Positions 19,761 to 29,993 of a stretch of 64,000 bases of DNA are shown one piece after another (the stretch's first letter is position 1; each line of letters opens with the position of its first letter). Origin of the DNA: Isochrysis galbana. Taxonomy: Eukaryota > Haptophyta > Isochrysidales > Isochrysidaceae. The notes under the pieces were generated by a model, which ran no database searches, was not told where the DNA came from, and worked only from the letters and a program-made list of their open reading frames with translations. Made by a program: the position numbers and the translations under genes. The stretch lies in contig CM030931.1 of NCBI GenBank assembly GCA_018136815.1, positions 3,091,801 through 3,155,800 on the forward strand. The letters run 5' to 3'.

Positions 19761-20685
19761 TTGCGTCCGTCCGTCCGGCACAAACACAAACACACCTTCT
19801 GCCCCTGTCCGGGGCACATGAGCACTGGTTTTTCACCCCTGTCCGACGACTAGCTACACACTTGGCGCGCCCCCTTGTCCGCCCACTGACATTTTGTGTC
19901 AAGTGTGCCTACCTGTAAGTGCCTTAGGGATACGTGCCCCTGTTACATGGTACATGGTCAACGACGACGGTCGACCATCACATAACACATGGTCGAGATC
20001 ATGGTCGACCACATACTGAAGGTAGGGACCCCTGTCCGCCCCCAGCACACACTTTATGCTTTATGTCCACCCCCATCCGCTCTGGTAAAAACTCGTGTGA
20101 ATAATGCGTAATGCGTCCACCTCAATAAACGACGCGCACTGGTTGTCCATACACATACACGATCGTCCGCTCGATGAATACTGTTGTGTCACGGACTTGT
20201 AGCGCGTGCAACCTGCAACGCAGCAACGCATATTCGCCCACCACTGCCACTCCCGAGCAATCTTACAATCACAAATGTACCACATGTCAACGACACGTGC
20301 ACATGCAACAATACGAAGTGTAGAAGTCGCAAAGGAAAAGTAGACAAAGAGAAACACCGACGATTGGCTATGAGGCGCTCGGGAGACGAGTGCGAGCCTA
20401 CAAGACAATATATAGCTAACAAAGCGTTGGGCGTTCGAGCAAGTCGCAGTACCCGTACGTCCTCCAACTTGAACACCTCCCACAGCGGATAGAGACTGGA
20501 ACCACGAGGGGAACGCTGGCAGCCTTGGTCAGTGTTGGTGGGCGAGTCACACGTCATCTCGTTATCGCCTAGACGGTGTCGGGGACACGAATGTTCGAGC
20601 TTTGAACGGGCCGCAACTTGGACGAACAGGCGGTCACACCCATTGACGCTATAGAGCACACCCGGCCCTCCTCAGCATGCGCCAA
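19761..20685. other. Intergenic region
   Basis: No supported gene. The stretch 19950-20015 holds ATGGTCGACCAT-type palindromes in several copies. Both strands have open frames in 20060-20660 but none shows a recognisable domain. Confidence 0.35.
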
Positions 20686-22101
20686 TCACTGAATGGCCGC
20701 ATTTCTCCTATTCACAGGCGGAGAGATACGGACGCCCGCCTTCGTACTCACCGTGTTAGCCTGGGAAGCTGAGCTCACGAGGCGCGACGATGGACAGCTC
20801 GGCATCACTCCCTGACGCGGTGCTCCGCGCATGGAGCCATCCCCATTGGGCAGTTGTGAGGAGCGTCCAGCCACACTGCCCGCCTGGGTGCCCAAGTGAG
20901 GATTGCCAGCCGCGCCCGAGTAGAAGCCCGAGCAAAATTTACCTGTCCCAGCACGCGGAGCGCGCGGCAGAAGGCCAACAGGAGATCCGCCAGCCTGCAC
21001 GTTTGAGACGGCGAAATTGTTGGTGGTCATCCTCTCTCGTGGCGGCTTCCGAGGCGGTTGCAGGCCAGCAGCTTGCAGCCCCGCGGCATCCCGAACCAAC
21101 CCGTCGATGCGGGTGCGCGCGTGCTCGGCAGCATCGTGATTCCACGAAGCCGGCCCCTCCACGCGCATGCATATCTGGGAGATGGTCCAGAGCCGTCTCC
21201 AAGCGCTGTGGTCATCTGCAAGGCCGTATCGCCCCTGCGCCTCCTCAAGGCAACAGTTTGAAATGTACGAGCCTCCGGGCACATCGGCGATGCAACCGGC
21301 CAAAATATTCTCGGCAGCCATCGAAGGAGAACGAGAAACAAGCCACAGAAGCGGCCGCAGAAAGCCAAATCCCCCCTTTACGTACAGGCGTGTGTTGGCA
21401 ATGCCTGGGTTGACAGCGACACAACAGAAGTCGCTAATATCCCAGCCCTCGTCCTGCGTGACAATGCGCTGGAGTTCGCGCATGTGCATAATCTGAGCAA
21501 GCTTGGATTGTGCATAGGGGTCGATCACTTCGTAAGGGTTGGCTTCACTGATGTCCCCGTGGCGATGCGCACCGCAGCTAACGGCGACGACACGCACCCC
21601 GCCAAACGATCTCGCCGTCTTGATGAGCAGAGGCATCAGGCATTCCACAAGCGTGAAGTGGCTGACATAATTCACCTGCCAGACGTTCTCCGGATTCAAG
21701 ACGCCCCAGATACCAGCATTGAGGACGACGATGTCTAGCCGATCAAGACGGCTCATCAGCCGCTCAACTAGCGCAGAGACCTCGCTGTTCGAGAGGAGCT
21801 CGAGCATGACGACCTCTCCCCGCCGGCCGGTGCGCTGACGGAGCTCAGCGAGAGCCTGCTTGCCTGCCCGCGAAGTGCGGCATGTCATGATAACATGGGC
21901 ACCCCTCAGGGCGAGCTTTTCAGCCGTCGCGAAGCCGAGGCCGCCCACGGTACAGCCGGTGATGAGCGCGATACGGTCGGTCAGGTCCGCCTCGATGGGG
22001 CATGGTGCCGAGATCCAGCAGCCTTGGACGAGGCGGCGGAGGAGGGCGATGGCCAGCCCGAGGAGGAGCAGGGCGTAGAGCCCGATGATCAGTGCCTCCA
22101 T
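20686..22101 (-). CDS. Short-chain dehydrogenase/reductase, retinol-dehydrogenase-like
   Basis: A single exon from ATG 22101 gives 471 residues. Residues 5-24 form a membrane anchor (LIIGLYALLLLGLAIALL). The NAD(P)-binding start reads IALITGCTVGGLGFATAEKL, followed by VIMTCRTSRAGK; the glycine motif has an extra residue relative to the common TGxxxGxG. NAG is at residues 128-130, the catalytic Ser at 175 (VVAVSCGAHRHG), and Tyr196/Lys200 in DPYAQSKLAQIM. NPGIANTRL follows. This is the membrane-anchored oxidoreductase type that acts on lipid or retinoid-like substrates; the substrate is not evident. Beyond about residue 310 the protein has a Gly/Pro/Ser-rich tail of ~160 residues with no domain. 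The ATG was chosen because everything upstream in frame is encoded by poly-G tracts. Confidence 0.88.
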   Translation of the reverse strand: MEALIIGLYALLLLGLAIALLRRLVQGCWISAPCPIEADLTDRIALITGCTVGGLGFATAEKLALRGAHVIMTCRTSRAGKQALAELRQRTGRRGEVVMLELLSNSEVSALVERLMSRLDRLDIVVLNAGIWGVLNPENVWQVNYVSHFTLVECLMPLLIKTARSFGGVRVVAVSCGAHRHGDISEANPYEVIDPYAQSKLAQIMHMRELQRIVTQDEGWDISDFCCVAVNPGIANTRLYVKGGFGFLRPLLWLVSRSPSMAAENILAGCIADVPGGSYISNCCLEEAQGRYGLADDHSAWRRLWTISQICMRVEGPASWNHDAAEHARTRIDGLVRDAAGLQAAGLQPPRKPPRERMTTNNFAVSNVQAGGSPVGLLPRAPRAGTGKFCSGFYSGAAGNPHLGTQAGSVAGRSSQLPNGDGSMRGAPRQGVMPSCPSSRLVSSASQANTVSTKAGVRISPPVNRRNAAIQ

Positions 22102-22470
22102 CTCTGCCGCGCCCGTCCGTCCCTTCTCTCTCGCCCCTGGCCGCCTCGCGGGCGCCTCCTCCCTCCGCCGCCGCCACCACCTCCTCCCCCCCGGCCGCCA
22201 CCACCTCCCCCCGCGGCCCCTTTCGCTCTCTCTGCCCGCCCTCCCTCCCCCCCCCTCCCCCTCCCGGGGGCCTCCTCCCCCCCCCCCCCCCTTCTCCCCC
22301 TCCTCCCCCCCCCCCCCATTTCTCCCCCCCCCCTTCTCTTTCTCCCCTCTCCCCCACTTCTCTCTCCCCCCCCCCCCCCCCCCTCCCCCCCCCCCCCCAT
22401 CTCCCCCCCCCCCCTCCTTCTCCCCCACTTCTCCCCCCCCCCCCCCCGCGGAACTCCTCTCGTCTCGGTC
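22102..22470. repeat. Poly-C/CT tracts upstream of the SDR gene
   Basis: Almost pure C and CT on the plus strand from about 22200 to 22447, purine-rich on the SDR coding strand. It would be untranslated leader or promoter. Confidence 0.85.
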
Positions 22471-22726
22471 CCACCACCACAGCCAAGATATGGCGGGTGG
22501 AGCCTAAGCCAGTCGAGGGAGGAGAGTAGCCAAAATTGGACCCACTCCAATAGCCAGCCAGCCAGCCACCCCCCCCCCCCCGGACGAGCCCATGCTGGGT
22601 CTTGCTTGATGTTGATCTTGGAAGTGGATAGAGTAGATAGCATGAACTGGGCACTCATCAACCTCACATAAACCCCCAATGGTCGCTGGTCGCGAGCCGC
22701 ACTTCCACGCCCGCGCTGAGCCTTTG
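22471..22726. other. Repeat-flanked intergenic region
   Basis: Contains (CCAG)n near 22552-22568 and a C run at 22570-22580. No gene seen. Confidence 0.3.
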
Positions 22727-23440
22727 TCAACCGTATTCAACTTCATACTTCGTCTTTTCACGATTACGAGTACGTTTACATTTGACATTTATTGATATTT
22801 GTACATTTTGTGGCAAGTACCAGTGCCACTTCTTGAAGACTGGGGAAGCGAATTGTGTGTTGTTAGCATGAGTCGGCGTCGGCTCCGATTGCGGATCCGC
22901 CCTCTTGCGCGAGGGCGGTGGAGGCTGTTGGGTGGGTTGAGGTGGGGCCTTCTTTGCTTCTTGTGAGTGCTTTCCTTTGGGGCCGGCCGCCTCAGCGTAC
23001 GACTTCTGTGAGTTGTTCTTGGGGGGGTTGGTTGCCGTAAAGGCCCCCATGATCCATGATTGTTTGTTGTGTGTAGTGCCCGCCCACAAGGGGTGCACTG
23101 CTGGTAGGAGTTGCCTCCATGGGGGTGGCAGCATGGCTGCCACCCACCATGGGGAGTCCTTGTTGGGTCGGCAGACCGGTGGAGGCAAGCGGCAGAGCCA
23201 GGGGCTGGCTTTGCTGGTCTGCAGGGAACAGGGCTCTCCCTGTTCCCTGCTTCTGTGCCTGGTGGGGAGGCGAGGGAGGAAGGATCAGCATGTCGACGTC
23301 GCTGTCTGTGAGGGGGGCGGCCTGTGAGCGCTTCGGCTCCGGCGGCTTGGGGCGGCCCCTGTGGGGCGTCGTGACGGCGGGGGGCTGGGGATCAGGAGCG
23401 GTCGGCGCGCGCTCCATCGCTCAAACTATAACAATAGTTT
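22727..23440 (-). pseudogene. LINE-type ORF1 remnant, with start hairpin
   Basis: The minus frame begins at ATG 23417 (MERAPTAPDPQPPAVTTPHR). It is Pro/Gln-rich and, after a frameshift near 23090, continues as WIMGAFTATNPPKNNSQKSY, AEAAGPKGK and SRKRADPQSEP, ending near 22727. It matches the remnant at 719-2246 and shares the MERA start with 41021 and 58386. Directly upstream, 23421-23440 forms the hairpin AAACTAT-TGTT-ATAGTTT. Near the end, FKKWHWYLPQNVQISINV resembles a block (SKKWQWSLTPNCQAAIAV) at about 52640-52720 in a different element. Confidence 0.65.
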
Positions 23441-24339
23441 TTTCTCCCACCAACTGAAGGATAGTCCCAACTCAGTCTTGAGATCCTTAGCTCCCACTAT
23501 GGCCAAGGCTGTAGACTTCGTCTTGACCGAGCTTTCGGCTCCAGCGTGAACTGAGTACTTCGGCCATCGCAGGCCACCGGGTGCGTCGAGAGTTTTGTTT
23601 TTGCCCGGCAAGAGGCAAAAGCAGCCAAAACTCTAATTGGGCTTCAAAACCAAGCTTGGTCTCCACTGAAGGTCGAAAAGAACCCATGCCAAAGAGCATT
23701 TCATCTCGTGGGAGCAAGTTCTAGGGAGCTCATCATGAGCCTCAAATCGTGTCCTCAGGTGTTTGCGGCAATTCGTAGGACAACGCAGTTTTTTGCCGGG
23801 AAGGCTTCCACGAGTGGCAAATAACTCATTATGCTTTGAGAATGGTGTCTTGAGCCTCTAGGAGGACTCAATGAGGGCAATGAGATGAACACAGAAACCA
23901 AATCCTAGCTCCCCATTCCTAGATTGAACCGTGTCTTCATAGTTCACAACGTCGTCCTACATTGTAGGACTCGTCCTATAAAGATAAACCTGGGTACCTT
24001 TATCCGAGATGGGGGGTAAAGGGGGAAGCCACAGGGCTAGGCCCCCACACGCCACACGGACGGACACGCCATTGCCATTAGCCATTAGATGTGACCAATC
24101 CTCGAAGTGATCATTGGAGGTTCCGCCCCAGCCCCAGCCCCCCCCCCCCCCCCCACGCCAGGCCCAAGTTGTACCAGGTATTGCACATGACACATGTCAC
24201 ATGGGCCGAACCCCGATAGCCGATAGCCGATACCTGTCGGAGCGAAGCTCGTTTTTCCTCTTTGGGAACGAGCCGCGAAGGCGCACCGGCGGCTAGCGTG
24301 GCATAAACAAAAACAGTATATATTTTTTATATAAAAGGA
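23441..24339. other. Intergenic region
   Basis: No gene recognised. There is a 17-base C run near 24138-24154. The stretch 23450-23990 has lower GC than its surroundings and no long frame. Confidence 0.35.
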
Positions 24340-24439
24340 TCAAGGGAATGTCACGCACCAACTCGAGCGGGGATGCAGCATACCCATTTGCCAAACGAGT
24401 GGCTTGGATAGCTACCCTCACTCATGATCCACACGATCT

Positions 24440-24575
24440 CCCCGCGATTGAACGCTTTTCCGCGTGTAGGCTGATGGTGATTGAACGCTTTTCCATGCGG
24501 TCGGAGTGATGGCGATTGGACGCCTTCCGCGTGTAGGCTGATGGTGATTGAACGCTTTTCCATGCGGTCGGAGTA
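24440..24575. repeat. Short tandem repeat around GATTGAACGCTTTTCC
   Basis: Three near-copies of GATTGAACGCTTTTCCATGC / GCGTGTAGGCTGATGGTGAT / GCGGTCGGAGT occur in tandem, directly before the LINE ORF2 fragment. Confidence 0.8.
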
Positions 24576-24584
24576 AAACGAATC

Positions 24585-25282
24585 GGAAAAACGCCCCACA
24601 AGCGGCGAGGTCCGCGTGGGAGAATAGACTTAGCATCACGAAAGAGGAATGGAAACACATAGCTAGACTATACACAATGCCGTTGCTAAAACACACGGAT
24701 AAACACTTACACTTCAAACATATCACGCACAGGAGGATCGGCACTAGAAACAGATTCCCAGACAGCCCGACAGACAAATGTAGACTGTGCCACGGCCACC
24801 GAGAAGACTCGTGCCATCTAGCGTGGTGCCCCGCGACGAAAACGATATTCGAAACAATAGACGCCCTTACAAAACACACGCCTACTGCTAAGAGATCGAG
24901 TGCACAGAAAGTGAAAGATAGACTCTTCGCATACCCCGGTACGAACACTCCCGATAGCCTAAAAGCGCTCTACATAATAGCATGGAAACATATAATAAAA
25001 GACTTCTACAGAGTAGAGTTCGAGGCGCACAAATACCACTATATACCAGTCCTGGAGTCCACGCTGATAAGATTCGCCACCCTGGTCCGAGGCACTAACT
25101 CGCCGGATCCTTACAATTCTATGCGCACGTATAAGGCCGCTCAGGGGAGAAAACCTAAGATCAAAAAAGCGATAGAACTCAACAGCCCTATATTTACTAA
25201 GGATGAACAAGGTAGGCTACAACCAAGTAAAGAATTTGGCCTCGTAGCAGAAGCCCTCGGCCTAGCTGAGAGGCTCGCATGA
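24585..25282 (+). pseudogene. LINE ORF2 C-terminal domain with zinc knuckle
   Basis: The plus frame is open from within the short tandem repeats to the stop at 25282. The LINE part begins about 24590 (SAWENRLSITKEEWKHIARL). Residue blocks LHFKHITHRRIGTRNRFPD, then CRLCHGHREDSCHLAWCP form the Cys/His knuckle found after the RT domain of many LINEs. A helical tail follows (SLKALYIIAWKHIIKDFYRV). The remnant on the minus strand at 38608-39293 is homologous block by block. The RT domain is missing, so the copy is 5'-truncated. The 3' untranslated tail follows within 210 bases, consistent with a reverse-transcribed, truncated insertion. Confidence 0.8.
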
Positions 25283-25612
25283 ACAGACACGACAACCCGC
25301 TCCGACCGTATGACATCGACCATAATTACGGACATACCGGATATACGGACGCACACATTAGTACGACTACACCCCGAAGCACTCATAGTATCAACAGGTC
25401 ACTCAACGGAACAGGAGGGAGGCGAGAACATACCGTTGGGGACAGGTGCACCCCGCTTAACTCGGACCCCCCAAACGACCCGGGCCCCTAAGTAGAGCAC
25501 GAGGGGAGTTGCCGCAAGGCAGGGAGTGAGGGAGTGGGAGGAGAAAGAGCGTGGCTTCGTGAGTGTCTTCCATTGCCACGGGCGAGGCGAGGATATTAAA
25601 AAGTTTTTTTTT
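25283..25612 (+). mobile_element. LINE 3' untranslated tail
   Basis: Immediately downstream of the ORF2 stop: AAGTAGAGCACGAGGG at 25490-25505, a GCC-GCAA-GGC hairpin at 25511-25520, GCGTGGCT, GGGCGAGGCGAGGATATTAA and AAGTTTTTTTTTA at the 3' end. This copy ties the solitary tails elsewhere to a LINE. Confidence 0.75.
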
Positions 25613-26958
25613 AGCCCGGCTCGCCTCTGTCGTGTCTAGCCTTGGCTGAGCTTGCTGTCTACCACCGTGTTCGTGAGTCCCCTTCCCGATTGGCCGCTCG
25701 CCGCTCGCAGTTCTCCCTCCCGTTCTCGTCCGAGATTCCCGTGTTGTCAGAGCAAGGCTGATCTCACTCTTGGAGATTGCCTGCGAGGGCGCGCCGGCAG
25801 CTAGCGCGGAATGCGGTTCTTGCGGGGAGCTCATGGAGCTTTCCTCGGGGTTGACTACGGGCATGGTGATTGACGCACGATGCATGACGCACGGAGGGCG
25901 CGGAAGTGTGGAAGGAGGCTTGTGGGAGGTGGTGGCAGGCGGCTGGGGGTGGCTCAGGCGCGTGCTTGGCTTGTATTGACTCGTTGACTCGGGGTATAGA
26001 CTCAGGAACTCGGGGGGGACTCGCTTGGGAACACGGTGAAGTTGCTACAAAAAGCTCGAGGGCACGGAGCCACACAAACTAACCCAAACGGGGCGAAAAC
26101 TAACCACATCTGGACGGACGGCCAGGCGTCGGCACCAGGGCAACTCAGCAACGCGCAGACATGCGACAGAGGGGAGGCCGACACAACGAGGGCAGATCTC
26201 GTTGGGGAGATATGACCGATAGACGAGAGAAGATAAAAGAAAAAGACGGTCATTCATGGAACTTTTGATGACATCGAGAGAAGGTAAGAGAAGAGGGCCG
26301 GAGGCGACGGACGGCACGCCGAGGGAAAGAACCTGCCGCGGGGGGGGGGCGAGGGACCGAGGGCACGGCGGGGCAGCGTGGGAGGGCGCGAGGCCAATCT
26401 CGGAGCGAGATCGCGTACTTTCCCTCGCGGAGCGCGGAGAGACCCCCCCACGAGATATCTTGGGACCGGAGAATGTTTTGGACGAATCTTCCTGTCGTCG
26501 GCCGAGGAGATGCGGACGGAGAGAGAGAGAGAGAGAGTCTCGCAGAGCGACTGCAGAACGAGAAGTCGAAGTCAGGCCGGTTTATTACCTTAAACGAGCC
26601 AACAATTATAGTAACAGCAAAAACAAAATTCGAATCGCAAATTTCGAGACCAAAATCTGCAAACCTGGACTTGAGACCATGGGGAATCCGAATCTGTGTG
26701 CCTTGTGCGTTAGTGGCAACACGGGGAACTGTTCAATCGTAATTATGAGCGCGTACCTTACGCGAATATTCATGCCTACAGTCTTCAGATGGGCAGGAAT
26801 ACAACACGTGTTCTCAATCGAGTCCTTCCATTCACACCCCATGAAATCATCACTTGCTCGCCCCATCGCCGTCGGAGCGCCCCGGCCGCCGCCGTCAGCG
26901 CCTCGACGTCGCATTCTGCGCGAGGAGGCCGGAGAGAAGAGTGGCGGCCCGGCGTTTG
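25613..26958. other. Intergenic region upstream of the monooxygenase
   Basis: Frames on both strands exist but no domain is recognisable. (GA)n at 26518-26536 is short. The last 100 bases are GC-rich leader of the monooxygenase gene. Confidence 0.35.
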
Positions 26959-28368
26959 ATGCGGCCGGTGCTCATCGTCGGCGGCGGCCCCGCCGGGTTG
27001 ACTCTCGCACGCGGACTACGCCAAGCAGGGTTGAGCTGCATGGTGCTCGACGAGCATGCTCGGCACTCCAGACCAGACCGCGGCCTCGGCTTGTGGAACC
27101 GTAGTCAGGAGGCGCTGCGGCGGCTGGGCGCATGGCAGGCGCTCCGTATGCTCACTCACCGTATTCCGCCCGCTGCTTACCGCGACCGTCAGGGCCACTG
27201 GCTCTCGCGCTGCTCTGAGGGCGCCACAAACAGCTTGCGCGTCGCTACTGTGCTCGAATCGAAGCTGCTCGACGCGCTCGCCGACGGGATGGACGAGGGC
27301 ACGCTGCGCTTCGGCGCAAAGGTGACCGCGGTACGTGAGGCCGCTGACCGCGTGGTCGTGGCGCTCGACGACGGAAATGAGGTGCATGGCAGCCTTGTGG
27401 TTGGTGCCGATGGACCACACTCCCTGGTCCGACGGTGCATCTTTGGTGAGTCAACACGTGCAGTAGACACCGGGCTGGTTTCGTTTTCCGGCATTCTCCC
27501 TCATCGAGCAATTACGAAAGTGGACGAATCTCACGGCACTCGTGCGAAGCTGCGCCCGGAAAGTCTCGCCTTTGAGACCTTGTCGGGTGGGCAGCGATTT
27601 GCACTCGTCCCTCTCCGTGAATCGGCCTTCTGGTTCGCCACCATGAGCGCTGACTCACCAGCAGCCCTCCAAGCGCTTGACAAAGATGTGGCAGACGCGA
27701 CAGTCGAGCGTCAGGGCGTCGGTCCTCAGACGTTGGCACGTCTCAGGCAGGCGTATGCGGGATGGCACGACCCGATTCCTGCAGTATTGCATGCTGCTGC
27801 TTGTGCCGAGGCAGAGGCTCAGATGGGTAGTCATAACGAACGGGGTGGCGGCCCTCATCGTCACCAAGATCTTGATATCGCTCAGGGAATGGTTCGCTGT
27901 CAACGTATTGTAACGGTGCCACCCTTGTCAAGGTGGCATACACGGCGGTGTGTGCTCGTCGGGGATGCTGCACACGGAATGCCGATCAATCTTGCGCAAG
28001 GTGCTGCAGCGGCGATCGAAGGTTCCTTCCTTCTCGGGCGGCAGCTCGCGATGAACCTTTTAGACTGCCCAGATGAAGCCTCGCAGGCGGGCGCGATCTG
28101 CCAGGCATTAACATCTTATCAGCGTGCTCACAAGCCTCGCATTGATCAGTGCCGCACCATCACCTCATTTACTGCGCTCTTGGCGAGGCCAGCAAATCCA
28201 GTGAGTGAGAGCGTGCGCAACTCGATGCGATTTGTCCCCCGAGCAATCAACGAACGTATATTTGATGCTTTTCTCGAGTGGAGCCTCGGCGAAAGGCCGC
28301 GGAGCACAGCCAGGCTGTACACGGCTGCCTTTGGCGATGATGAAGTGGAGTCATTTGGGTATAGGTAG
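26959..28368 (+). CDS. FAD-dependent monooxygenase (UbiH / zeaxanthin-epoxidase-like fold)
   Basis: A single exon from ATG 26959 gives 469 residues. The dinucleotide-binding motif VLIVGGGPAGLTLARGL starts at residue 4, with Glu/Asp-ended second strand (CMVLDEHA) and the GxxLxxxxxxxLxxLG-like block DRGLGLWNRSQEALRRLG. The DG motif is at residues 151-152 (VGADGPHSLVRR) and the FAD-phosphate GD motif at 335-336 (CVLVGDAAHGMPINLAQGAA). This places it in the single-component aromatic hydroxylase group, which includes salicylate hydroxylases, Coq6/UbiH and zeaxanthin epoxidase. The substrate cannot be assigned. No N-terminal targeting peptide follows from this ATG; an upstream in-frame non-ATG stretch exists but no alternative ATG. 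Length is normal. Confidence 0.9.
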   Translation: MRPVLIVGGGPAGLTLARGLRQAGLSCMVLDEHARHSRPDRGLGLWNRSQEALRRLGAWQALRMLTHRIPPAAYRDRQGHWLSRCSEGATNSLRVATVLESKLLDALADGMDEGTLRFGAKVTAVREAADRVVVALDDGNEVHGSLVVGADGPHSLVRRCIFGESTRAVDTGLVSFSGILPHRAITKVDESHGTRAKLRPESLAFETLSGGQRFALVPLRESAFWFATMSADSPAALQALDKDVADATVERQGVGPQTLARLRQAYAGWHDPIPAVLHAAACAEAEAQMGSHNERGGGPHRHQDLDIAQGMVRCQRIVTVPPLSRWHTRRCVLVGDAAHGMPINLAQGAAAAIEGSFLLGRQLAMNLLDCPDEASQAGAICQALTSYQRAHKPRIDQCRTITSFTALLARPANPVSESVRNSMRFVPRAINERIFDAFLEWSLGERPRSTARLYTAAFGDDEVESFGYR

Positions 28369-29388
28369 ACGTATGTCAAAGACTTCAAGGCGGTGGCAGC
28401 AATACCCTCCGCTATTGCACTGCGGAGCGCATGATCAATCGCTAGCCATTGTCACAGAGCAAACCCATGCGCAGGCTATTTCGAGGATGAGAGCTAGCGC
28501 TACATTGGTCAGAGAGACGACTGAGATACGCAGTAAGGGGCGTAGCGACGAAATCACTGCGACCTTGTCACTTTGAATAAGGGGCGTAGCGACGAAATCA
28601 CTGCGACCTTGTCACTTTGTGCTCTTTGGGATTCGAATGACACCGGCACTTGTTCAAGTTCTTGCGTGTTCTCCTCCATGCTACGTTGCCGCCACCTGAG
28701 CGGGGCGAGCGAGAGATTGAAAGAGCACACGGTGATCGCGGAAATTAGGAGCAATCAGAGTGGTGGAATGAGTGTTGACAAACGGAACGGTCGTTTCTAT
28801 TCATCTGAATTGCCCCATCTCGTCTTTCGCAATTGGCATTGCGCCACGATCTCACGTATCTAAGCCCTCTGCTCGGCTGCTTAGAGCGAGAGCACGCGGT
28901 GGACTCTCTTGTGGCCGAAGGAGGTGTGTGCGCGCACGGTTTGGGGCGTGGCGCTGGTCGCGGAGAGCGTGGACAAAGCTCAGTATTGCATCGGAAAGTA
29001 CGCTGGAGCCGATCAGAGGTAGGGGCAAAGCGCTTGGTGTTGATGGTTGCGCAACGAGCGCCCCGGAATACAAAAACAACTTCTTGATATTCTCACCACG
29101 CGCGCGGCCTTGAATAGGTATCTCGCAGCCACGCCCGCTCCCCTTTCCATTCCGTTCTCCTGTCTTGCGGCTCTTTCCCTCGTGCTCGGAATTTGGGGGT
29201 TTCTTTCCAATGGCGTGCGGCGTGGTGGCGTGGTGTACCAGCCCCCGATGATCTAATTACCTCCTTCCCCCTACGCCATCGAGCGACCGGCTGCTTTTGG
29301 TTCGTGAGGCTTCTTCTTATGGTTGGTTTATAGGTGTTGCGGGGGGGGGGGGGGGTTGGGGGTTGGTGTTACGTGCCTCTTGCGCGTG
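28369..29388. other. Intergenic region
   Basis: No gene seen apart from the tandem duplication listed separately. A 14-base G run is at 29341-29354. Confidence 0.35.
28534..28619. repeat. Tandem duplication, 42-bp unit
   Basis: TAAGGGGCGTAGCGACGAAA and the following 22 bases occur at 28534-28575 and again, identically, at 28578-28619, separated by AA. Confidence 0.95.
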
Positions 29389-29628
29389 CTAGGGTGTTTC
29401 GTTGGGGCATATGTCAAGCTCAAGCGCGCGTGTGCGGCTTGGGCGAGGTTTGTGGCCTATCACGAGGGCGCCTTTTTCGTTTTTTCTAAAGATGAAGATC
29501 GGGGTACTGAGCTCTTTTGTGCCCTTGATCTTGACTTTTCTCCCTTTGGACGATTTTCGCGTGCGGGGGGCCGAATTCGTGAGAATTTTGACTAGAATTT
29601 TGGTAATCAGCCTTTGTAGGAGGGTCAT
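29389..29628 (-). pseudogene. LINE ORF2 extreme C-terminus, fragment
   Basis: The minus peptide SKGRKVKIKGTKELSTPIFI, then FRKNEKGALV, matches QGRKPKIKKAIELNSPIFTK, then DEQGRLQP, in the plus-strand copy near 25150-25215. Only the last ~60 residues of the domain remain. Confidence 0.55.
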
Positions 29629-29993
29629 AGGTCTATAGTGTCAGGGGTTCAATGAAACATTATTTGAAAGAGTTGTAGCTGCGCGAAGGACGAGCCAAAG
29701 ACGACAAAGAGCAAGATGTGTTGTGTACAAGCATCGGCGAAGGGAGAAGCTTTGTGGGCGAGATACGGTGCACGGATCGTGAGTCGTCACGACACGAGCA
29801 CAAGAATGCAAAACGGACACACGGGGCGTAAAGTGGTGCACACCCGGGCTAGGAATAGCGCCTGCATAGCTCTTCGACTAAGCAGTCGCGAACGCGCATG
29901 AGAATAAGAGCAAGCAACGAGCGACGAGCTGTTAGGCCGCTCGAGGTGTAGGAGTTCATGCAAAATAGCTGAGCACAATGATGCACGTGTTTT
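29629..29993. other. 3' flank of the PPEF gene
   Basis: No feature recognised. Confidence 0.3.

Noticed and set aside
22085-22730. Long Pro-rich and Gly-rich frames on both strands
   Set aside because: They are translation of poly-C/poly-G tracts. The SDR start at 22101 is better supported.
24418-24948. Minus frame of ~176 codons
   Set aside because: Shadow of the plus-strand LINE ORF2 C-terminus and the short tandem repeats.
25457-26075. Minus frames beginning MHRASITMPVVNPEESS and MWLRALELFVATSPCS as a possible gene
   Set aside because: Composition is plausible for a gag-like ORF, but no motif is shared with the other ORF1 remnants and the two frames overlap.
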